Origin: Caballeronia hypogeia
GTDB taxonomy: Bacteria > Pseudomonadota > Gammaproteobacteria > Burkholderiales > Burkholderiaceae
Assembly (NCBI RefSeq): GCF_001544875.2
Contig: NZ_FCOA02000006.1
Location: forward strand, 62,001-126,000
Direction: 5' to 3'
DNA: 64,000 bases
The translations under genes were made by a program, and so were the position numbers. Under the pieces are notes generated by a model that saw only the letters and a program-made list of their open reading frames with translations, did not search any database and was not told the DNA's origin. Below are positions 27,360 through 33,435 of the stretch, piece after piece. The stretch's first letter is position 1. Every line of letters begins with the position of its first letter.

Positions 27360-27448
27360 GCGAGCAACGGCGTTCGCTGCGCTTGAACACCAGAGCAGTC
27401 ACACGAGCAGTCACAACAGCAGAAGCCAGGGCAACGGCGTCCCTTTTC
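27360..27448 (+). promoter_or_regulatory. ANTAR-type dual hexaloop antiterminator RNA (cobA leader)
   Basis: P1 is GCGAGC-AACGGC-GTTCGC at 27360-27377 (one G-U pair). P2 is GGGC-AACGGC-GTCC at 27429-27442, with a possible outer GAAG/CTTT helix and a 3-nt bulge. Both loops are again AACGGC with A1/G4. The 3' arm of P2 is the 5' arm of the terminator that follows. This places nasT under its own RNA-binding product. P2 is weaker than its narK counterpart, so thresholds may differ. Confidence 0.82.
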
Positions 27449-27476
27449 GTGCGGCGGCGCGAGCGGACGCTTTTTT
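27437..27476 (+). terminator. Leader terminator in front of cobA
   Basis: GCGTCC (27437-27442) pairs with GGACGC (27465-27470), with an inner TCGTGC/GCGCGA helix, followed by TTTTTT (27471-27476). It ends 88 nt before the cobA start. It overlaps hairpin P2, as expected for an attenuator. Confidence 0.87.
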
Positions 27477-27564
27477 CGTTTGCCGAGCCGATGCGACCCA
27501 CATACCGCGATGCGAGCACGCGTGATCCGCTCCGTCATCGCAAGGCAAGAACCAGGAAGCCACG

Positions 27565-28338
27565 ATGAGCAACGTCAATGTGAAAGGCAAGGTCACTTTA
27601 TTGAGCGCAGGTCCCGGCGACCTCGACCTCCTGACCCTGCGCGCCTCGAAAGCGCTCGCCGCCGCCGACATCCTGCTCGTCGACGATCTCGCGAACGCCG
27701 ACATCGTCACGCTCGCGCCGAATGCGCGCGTGATCCGCGTCGGCAAACGCGGCGGCTGCAAGTCAACGCCACAAGCGTTCATTCAGCGTCTGATGCAGCG
27801 TTATGCGAAAAAGGGCCTGCACGTCGTGCGCGTCAAGGGCGGCGATGCATTGCTCTTCGGTCGAGCGGGCGAAGAGATCAGCGCGTTGCGTGAAGCCGGC
27901 ATTTCAGTCGACATCGTCAACGGCGTGTCGTCGGGATTCGCGGCGGCGGCGGGACTCGGCATCTCGCTCACGCATCGCGATCATTGTCAGGGCGTGACTT
28001 TCGTCACCGCGCACATGCAGGATCACAGCCAGCCGGACTGGGCCGCGCTCGCCGCTACCGGCACCACGCTTGCCATCTATATGGGCATGAACCGCATCGC
28101 GAGCCTCACGGCGTCGTTGCTGGAGACGCTATCCGCGAACACGCCCGCCGCCGTCGTGCAGAACGCCGGTTCGCAGCAGGAACGGCGTCTCGTCACGACG
28201 CTCGACCGCCTCGCGCAGGAAGCCACCGAAGCCGGTCTCGGCAGTCCCGCCGTGATCCTGATCGGCGGGGCGATCGGCGAAGCGGTCGAGTTCGCGAAAC
28301 GCGTCCACGCGACCGAAGGATTCGCGCATGCCGCGTAA
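27565..28338 (+). CDS. cobA: Uroporphyrinogen-III C-methyltransferase (siroheme precursor synthesis)
   Basis: A 257-residue SAM-dependent enzyme that methylates uroporphyrinogen III at C2 and C7 to precorrin-2. Motifs are LLSAGPGDLDLLTLRA (SAM loop), VIRVGKRGG, VVRVKGGDALLFGRAGEE, VNGVSSGFAAAAGLGISLTHRD and IYMGMN. It is the stand-alone SUMT type, without CysG dehydrogenase/chelatase. ATG 27565 follows AGGAAGCCACG. First gene of the nasT-nasS operon and divergent from nirB, it supplies the siroheme precursor that NirB needs. SUMT is also named nasF or sumT in some genomes. Confidence 0.94.
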   Translation: MSNVNVKGKVTLLSAGPGDLDLLTLRASKALAAADILLVDDLANADIVTLAPNARVIRVGKRGGCKSTPQAFIQRLMQRYAKKGLHVVRVKGGDALLFGRAGEEISALREAGISVDIVNGVSSGFAAAAGLGISLTHRDHCQGVTFVTAHMQDHSQPDWAALAATGTTLAIYMGMNRIASLTASLLETLSANTPAAVVQNAGSQQERRLVTTLDRLAQEATEAGLGSPAVILIGGAIGEAVEFAKRVHATEGFAHAA

Positions 28339-28365
28339 CGCAAGCGCTGCACCCAGGCACTTCGC

Positions 28366-28962
28366 ATGACGTCGTCTTCCGCTGCCCGCAGGCTTCGCGT
28401 CCTGCTCGTCACCGACACCGACAAGCCCATCGGCGACTTGCGCGAGCAGCTTGCGCGCATGGGCTACGACATGCTCGCCGAAGTCGCCGCGCCCGCCGCA
28501 TTGCATGCGGCCGTCGAGAGCCAGAAGCCCGATGTCGTCATCGTCGATACCGAGTCCCCTTCGCGCGATACGCTCGAACAGCTCGCGGTGATGAACAAGG
28601 CCGCGCCGCGCCCCGTGCTGATGTTCAGCAACGACGCCGACCAGCAATTCATCCGCGCGGCCGTCGGCGCAGGCGTCACCGCGTATTCCGTCGAAGGACT
28701 CGCGCCCGAACGTCTCGCGCCGATCATCGACGTCGCGCTGGCGCGCTTCGCGCACGAGGAAAAGCTGCGTCAGCGGCTCGCGCAAGTGGAGAACGAGCTG
28801 GAGCAGCGCAAGGTCATCGACCGCGCGAAGCGGCTCCTGATGGACAAGCGCGGCATGTCCGAAAACGATGCCTACGCCGCGCTGCGCAAGCACGCGATGG
28901 ATCAGGGCGTGAAGGTCGCGGAGATCGCGCGCCAGCTGCTCGCGATGGCCGATCTGCTTTAG
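28366..28962 (+). CDS. nasT: NasT, ANTAR-domain antiterminator
   Basis: A 198-residue regulator. The N-terminal ~125 residues form a receiver-like domain (LRVLLVTDTDKPIGDLREQL; DVVIVDTESPSRDTL with an Asp at the usual phosphorylation strand). A coiled coil (EEKLRQRLAQVENELEQRK) and an ANTAR domain follow (VIDRAKRLLMDKRGMSENDAYAALRKHAMDQ). ANTAR domains bind RNA hairpin pairs with A1/G4 hexaloops; four such loops lie in the divergent leaders next to this gene. NasT would prevent termination in the narK and cobA leaders. It is 27 bp downstream of cobA and 16 bp upstream of nasS. Confidence 0.93.
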   Translation: MTSSSAARRLRVLLVTDTDKPIGDLREQLARMGYDMLAEVAAPAALHAAVESQKPDVVIVDTESPSRDTLEQLAVMNKAAPRPVLMFSNDADQQFIRAAVGAGVTAYSVEGLAPERLAPIIDVALARFAHEEKLRQRLAQVENELEQRKVIDRAKRLLMDKRGMSENDAYAALRKHAMDQGVKVAEIARQLLAMADLL

Positions 28963-28978
28963 CCTCATCGACACCCTT

Positions 28979-30100
28979 ATGAACATCATTACTTCCGCGC
29001 CCGAACGCACGCATCTGCGGCTCGGCTTCGTCGCGCTCTCCGACGCCGCGCCGCTTGCCGTCGCCGCGCTGCGCGATCTCGGCGCCAGGCACGGCGTCAC
29101 CATCGAGCTGTGCCGCCAGCCTTCGTGGGCCGCCGTGCGCGACAAGCTGCTCTCCGGCGAAATCGACGCCGCCCACGCGCTCTACGGCCTCGTCTATGGC
29201 GTGCAACTGGGCATCGGCGGGCCGCGGGCGGACATGGCCGTGCTGATGGTGCTCAACCGCAACGGCCAGGCGATCACGCTGTCGCGCCCGCTCGCCGATG
29301 CGATCCGCGAAGGCGCGAGCGTGAAGGAGGCGCTGCGTGCGCTCGGACGTCCGCCCGTCATCGCGCAGACCTTCCCGACCGGCACGCACGCGATGTGGCT
29401 TTACTACTGGCTCGCGGCAAGCGGCCTGCATCCGCTGCGCGACGTGCGGAGCGTCGTGATTCCGCCGCCGCGCATGGCCGATGCGCTGGTCGAAGGCGCG
29501 CTCGACGGCTTTTGCGCGGGCGAGCCGTGGCACGCGGTCGCGCAGGCGCGCGGCGCGGGCAGCACGGTCGCGTACACGAGCGAGATCTGGCCGGATCATC
29601 CCGAGAAGGTGCTCGCGTGCCGGCGCGATTTCGCGGCGCTCTATCCGAACACTGCGCGCGCGCTGGTGCGCACGATGCTCGACGCGTGCGCGTGGCTCGA
29701 CGAACCGGCGCATCGCGTGGAGATCGCGGAGGCGCTGGCGTCGCCGGAACTGCTCGGCGTGCCGGGCACGCTGATCGAGCCGCGACTTGCCGCGCCGGAC
29801 GGCGGCGACGCCCGCGCCCTGCCGGTGCGCTTCTTCGATGGAGGCGCGGTCAACTATCCGCGCGTATCGGACGGGCTGTGGTTCATCACGCAATACCGTC
29901 GCTGGGGCCTGCTTTCCGACGCTATCGACGCCGCCGCCGTCGCCGCGTCGGTGAACCAGATCGCGCTGTATCGCGAAGCCGCGCAATCGATGGGCATCGC
30001 GGCGCCGGGCGAGCGACGCGCGGCGACGTTCATCGACGGCCGCGTGTGGGACGGCGGCGATCCGGCCGCGTATCTCGCGGGCTTCGAAATGCGCGAATAA
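28979..30100 (+). CDS. nasS: NasS, nitrate-sensing NrtA/CmpA-like protein
   Basis: A 373-residue periplasmic-binding-fold protein without a signal peptide, as expected for the cytoplasmic nitrate sensor that holds NasT inactive. Family features are LRLGFVALSDAAPLAVA, LLSGEIDAAHALYGLVYGVQLG, FPTGTHAMWLYYWLAASGL and AGEPWHAVAQARG. In known NasS-NasT pairs nitrate binding frees NasT to bind RNA. It follows nasT by 16 bp, consistent with balanced expression of the two partners. Confidence 0.92.
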   Translation: MNIITSAPERTHLRLGFVALSDAAPLAVAALRDLGARHGVTIELCRQPSWAAVRDKLLSGEIDAAHALYGLVYGVQLGIGGPRADMAVLMVLNRNGQAITLSRPLADAIREGASVKEALRALGRPPVIAQTFPTGTHAMWLYYWLAASGLHPLRDVRSVVIPPPRMADALVEGALDGFCAGEPWHAVAQARGAGSTVAYTSEIWPDHPEKVLACRRDFAALYPNTARALVRTMLDACAWLDEPAHRVEIAEALASPELLGVPGTLIEPRLAAPDGGDARALPVRFFDGGAVNYPRVSDGLWFITQYRRWGLLSDAIDAAAVAASVNQIALYREAAQSMGIAAPGERRAATFIDGRVWDGGDPAAYLAGFEMRE

Positions 30101-30144
30101 AAACCGCCTACCATGGAAGCCCCAGCGCGCACCGGAGATCCGCC

Positions 30145-30630
30145 ATGGAACTGCTCGCCATCGCCATCGACAAGCCCGAGGACACGAACTTCATTCTCGG
30201 CCAGTCGCACTTCATCAAGACGGTCGAGGACCTGCACGAGGCGCTGGTCGGCGCGGTGCCCGGCATCCGCTTCGGGCTCGCGTTCTGCGAGGCCTCGGGC
30301 AAGCGGCTCGTGCGGACCTCGGGCACGGACGAGCATTGCGTCGAGCTGGCCGCGCGCAACGCGCAGAGCATCGGCGCGGGGCACAGCTTCATCATCGTGC
30401 TCGGCGACGGCTTCTTTCCCGTGAACGTGCTCAATACCGTCAAGGCCGTGCCCGAGGTCTGCCGCATCTTCTGCGCGACCGCCAATCCGACGCAGGTGCT
30501 CATCGCGCAGACGGATCAGGGGCGCGGCATTGTCGGCGTGGTGGACGGACTGCCGCCGCTCGGCGTCGAAACGGCCGAGGACGTGCAGTGGCGCAAGGAC
30601 CTGCTGCGCAAGATCGGCTACAAGGCGTAA
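30145..30630 (+). CDS. Adenosine-specific kinase family protein (DUF355)
   Basis: A 161-residue protein of the archaeal/bacterial family annotated 'adenosine-specific kinase' from structural work (PF04008). Conserved stretches are LAIAIDKPEDTNFILGQSHFIKT-like at the start, RFGLAFCEASGKRLVR, HSFIIVLGDGFFPVNVLN, CRIFCATANPTQVL and GRGIVGVVDGLPPLGVE. It starts 44 bp after nasS, preceded by CCGGAGATCCGCC, and may be cotranscribed with it. The link to nitrate metabolism is unknown. Function is by family name only. Confidence 0.85.
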   Translation: MELLAIAIDKPEDTNFILGQSHFIKTVEDLHEALVGAVPGIRFGLAFCEASGKRLVRTSGTDEHCVELAARNAQSIGAGHSFIIVLGDGFFPVNVLNTVKAVPEVCRIFCATANPTQVLIAQTDQGRGIVGVVDGLPPLGVETAEDVQWRKDLLRKIGYKA

Positions 30631-30705
30631 AACGCATCCGAAATCGCCGGAAAGCCCGCCGCGCCTTGACTTGGCGGCGCAAATCGCGAGAATGAGGCCC
30701 GCTGC

Positions 30706-30730
30706 CGCCGGCTCGATCCGGCGCGTTTTT
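30706..30730 (+). terminator. Probable terminator after the adenosine-kinase-like gene
   Basis: CGCCGG (30706-30711) and CCGGCG (30718-30723) form a short GC-rich stem with a 6-nt loop, followed by CGTTTTT. It would close the cobA-nasT-nasS transcript. Confidence 0.6.
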
Positions 30731-30949
30731 CCGGCCAGGGTGCGACATCATGGAAAATATCGGGATACGGTATAAAGGCCGTTGACGTTTTTCGTGTTCT
30801 CTCGCGCCTGCCGGACCGCCTGAATGCCGCCCGAAGGCCGCACGAACAGACAAATCCCGGCATCACCCCAGCCAATACGGCACCGAACACCGGCCACCCG
30901 CGCCGCCCGAGGATAAGGGTCGTCCTCGCGCGGCCTACAGGAGCATCAC
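30731..30949. other. Upstream region of the DUF2760-Hsp70 operon
   Basis: With the terminator, this makes a 319-bp gap without a gene. A TATAAA at about 30770 could be part of a promoter, but no matching -35 or heat-shock (sigma-32) box at the right distance was found. Confidence 0.35.
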
Positions 30950-31546
30950 ATGACCGACATGAATCCAGGCTTTTTCGGCAGGATAGGCATTGCCTTCGGC
31001 GTCTTTTTCGGCGTTCTGGGCAACGCCGCGTTCGCGGGACGCGTGCAGCGTCTGCGCGAAGCGCCCGAAGCCCCCGACTTCGCCCCCGAAACGCCGAAGC
31101 CCGCCGCAGCGCCCGTCGAGCCCGCGCCCGCGCCGGTTCCACCCGCGCCCTCCGCGCTCACCGAAGCCAGTCCGGTCGCCGCGCTGCAACTGCTCGGGCT
31201 CTTGCAGCGCGATGCGCGTTTCATCGATTTCGTCGAAGAGGACATCGTCAATTACAGCGACGCCGATATCGGCGCGGCCGCCCGCCTCGTGCACGACGGC
31301 TGCCGCGCGGTCCTGCGCGAGCATTTCACGGTCAAGCCGGTGCGCAGCGAGGCCGAAGGCAGCCGCATCACGCTGCAGGAAGGTTTCGACGCCAGCGCCG
31401 TGCGCCTGACGGGCAATGTGGTGGGCAAAGCGCCGTTCAACGGCAGCATCAGCCATCGCGGCTGGAAGGTCGAGGACACGCGCCTGCCGAAGCTCGCGCC
31501 GTCCCATGATGCGAGCATCGTCGCGCCGGCGGAGGTGGAACTGTGA
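30950..31546 (+). CDS. DUF2760 protein, first gene of an Hsp70 operon
   Basis: A 198-residue protein. A short hydrophobic N-terminal stretch (IGIAFGVFFGVLGNAAFAG) may anchor it in the membrane. A Pro/Ala linker (ETPKPAAAPVEPAPAPVPPAP) follows, then the DUF2760 domain (ALQLLGLLQRDARFIDFVEEDI through FNGSISHRGWKVEDTRLP). The function is unknown. It overlaps the next gene (GTG start) by four bases, and the same three-gene neighbourhood is known to me from other proteobacteria. An adaptor or substrate-recruiting role for the Hsp70 partners is an inference. Confidence 0.85.
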   Translation: MTDMNPGFFGRIGIAFGVFFGVLGNAAFAGRVQRLREAPEAPDFAPETPKPAAAPVEPAPAPVPPAPSALTEASPVAALQLLGLLQRDARFIDFVEEDIVNYSDADIGAAARLVHDGCRAVLREHFTVKPVRSEAEGSRITLQEGFDASAVRLTGNVVGKAPFNGSISHRGWKVEDTRLPKLAPSHDASIVAPAEVEL

Positions 31547-33435
31547 GCGATATCGATACGAACCAGAGCCAGGCGCGCTACTCGATCGGCGTCGATCTCG
31601 GCACGACGCATTGCGCGCTCTCCTATGTCGACATGAGCGCGAGCGACGGCGAAAAGACCGCGCAAGGCGTGCTGCCGGTCGCGCAACTGACCGCGCCGGG
31701 CGCCGCCGAAGAGCGCGATCTGCTGCCGTCATTCCTGTACCTGCCGCACGAGAACGAGCTCGCGCCCGGCGATCTGACGCTGCCGTGGACGCAGGAGCGC
31801 AAGTTCATCGTCGGCGAACTGGCGCGCACGCGCGGCGCGGGCACGCCGATCCGCCTCGTCTCCAGCGCGAAAAGCTGGCTGTGCCATCCGGGCGTCGATC
31901 GCCGCGCGGCCATTCTGCCGTCGGATGCGCCCGAGGAAGTCGAGCGCGTGTCGCCGCTGGAAAGCTCGGTGCGCTATCTGACGCACCTGCGCGAAGCGTG
32001 GAATCACGCGCATCCGGATGCGCCGTTCGATCAGCAGGACGTCACCGTGACGATCCCCGCATCCTTCGATCCCGCCGCGCGCGAGCTCACCGCCGAAGCG
32101 GCGGCGGCTGCCGGCTACACGCGCATGACGCTGCTCGAAGAGCCGCAGGCGGCGCTCTATAGCTGGATTCAGAAGTCGAGCGGCAACTGGCGCAAACAGG
32201 TCAAGGTAGGCGATGTGATCCTCGTCGTCGATGTCGGCGGCGGCACGACCGATCTTTCGCTGATCGCGGTGGTCGAGCGTGAAGGCAATCTGGAACTGCA
32301 TCGCGTGGCGGTCGGCGAGCACATTCTGCTCGGCGGCGACAACATGGACCTCGCGCTCGCGCACACCGTCGCGCGCAAGCTCGCCCAGGCGGGCACGCAG
32401 CCCGATCCCTGGCAGTTGCGCGCGCTCACGTACGCGTGCCGTTCGGCCAAGGAAACGCTGCTGTCCGATCCTTCCGTCGATGCCGTGCCGCTCGTCGTGC
32501 CGAGCCGTGGCTCGAAGCTGATCGGCGGATCGCTGCGCACCGAGCTCACGCGCGCCGAACTCACGCAAATCCTGCTCGAAGGCTTCTTCCCGCAAGTCGA
32601 TGCAGCCGCGCGGCCGGTGTCGCGCGCGCGCGTCGGCCTCACGCAACTGGGCTTGCCGTACGCGCAGGATGCCGCCGTCACGCGTCATCTCGCCGCGTTC
32701 CTCGGACGTCAGGTGAACGCGCTCGCCGAAGTCGAAGGTTTGCACCACGAGGCCCGCGAAGGCGCGACGCTGCTGCATCCGACCGTCGTGCTGTTCAACG
32801 GCGGCGTGTTCAAGTCCCCGCTGCTCGTCGAGCGCGTGATGACGACGCTCAATGCCTGGCTCGCCGGCGAGAACGCGCCGCCCGCGCGTCTGCTCGAAGG
32901 CGCCGACCTGGATCTCGCGGTCGCGCGCGGCGCGGCCTATTACGGCTACGTGCGGCGCGGCAAGGGCGTGCGCATCCGTGGCGGCACGGCGCGCGCGTAT
33001 TACGTCGCGGTCGAATCGGCGATGCCCGCCGTGCCCGGGCTGGAGCCGCCCGTGTCTGCGCTGTGCGTCGCGCCGTTCGGCATGGAGGAAGGCACGGACG
33101 CCGAACTGCCCGCGCAGGAATTCGGGCTGATCGTCGGCGAACCGGTGCACTTCCGCTTCTTCGGTTCGTCGGTGCGCCGGCAGGACACCGTCGGCACCTT
33201 GCTCGAATACTGGCAGCCAGACGAGCTGCAGGAGCTCGAAGAGATCGAGGCGTCCTTGCCGCCCGAAGGCCGCACGCCCGGCGAAGTCGTGCCGGTCAAG
33301 CTGCACGCGCGCGTGACCGAAACGGGCACGCTCGAACTCGAAGCGATTCCGCGCGGCTCGTCCGAGCGCTGGAAGGTCGAGTTCGACGTGCGCGGCGGCG
33401 CGAACTCGGGCATCGATCAGGGCATGGGCCTGTAA
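31543..33435 (+). CDS. Hsp70-family protein (first of pair, 630 aa)
   Basis: A DnaK-like ATPase. Nucleotide-binding motifs are YSIGVDLGTTHCALSYVD (phosphate 1), ILVVDVGGGTTDLSLIAV (phosphate 2) and HILLGGDNMDLALA; the adenosine region is LFNGGVFKSPLL. The ~170 residues after the ATPase part are shorter than and unlike a canonical DnaK substrate domain, and there is no EEVD-type or lid helix end. GTG 31543 overlaps the DUF2760 stop. TAA at 33433-33435 is followed directly by the GTG of the next gene. It is distinct from housekeeping dnaK and lacks dnaJ/grpE neighbours. Confidence 0.88.
   Translation: MSDIDTNQSQARYSIGVDLGTTHCALSYVDMSASDGEKTAQGVLPVAQLTAPGAAEERDLLPSFLYLPHENELAPGDLTLPWTQERKFIVGELARTRGAGTPIRLVSSAKSWLCHPGVDRRAAILPSDAPEEVERVSPLESSVRYLTHLREAWNHAHPDAPFDQQDVTVTIPASFDPAARELTAEAAAAAGYTRMTLLEEPQAALYSWIQKSSGNWRKQVKVGDVILVVDVGGGTTDLSLIAVVEREGNLELHRVAVGEHILLGGDNMDLALAHTVARKLAQAGTQPDPWQLRALTYACRSAKETLLSDPSVDAVPLVVPSRGSKLIGGSLRTELTRAELTQILLEGFFPQVDAAARPVSRARVGLTQLGLPYAQDAAVTRHLAAFLGRQVNALAEVEGLHHEAREGATLLHPTVVLFNGGVFKSPLLVERVMTTLNAWLAGENAPPARLLEGADLDLAVARGAAYYGYVRRGKGVRIRGGTARAYYVAVESAMPAVPGLEPPVSALCVAPFGMEEGTDAELPAQEFGLIVGEPVHFRFFGSSVRRQDTVGTLLEYWQPDELQELEEIEASLPPEGRTPGEVVPVKLHARVTETGTLELEAIPRGSSERWKVEFDVRGGANSGIDQGMGL

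Larger units (their letters stand above)
26858..27564. other. 707-bp divergent control region between narK and cobA operons
   Basis: This region holds no protein gene. It carries two mirror-image control units: sigma-54-type elements (27004-27018 minus, 27330-27344 plus), paired AACGGC hexaloop hairpins and terminators on each side. Three GCAC-N7-GTGC boxes lie between the promoters. The individual sites are listed separately. A further hairpin at 27013-27030 overlaps the minus-strand -24 element. Confidence 0.8.
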
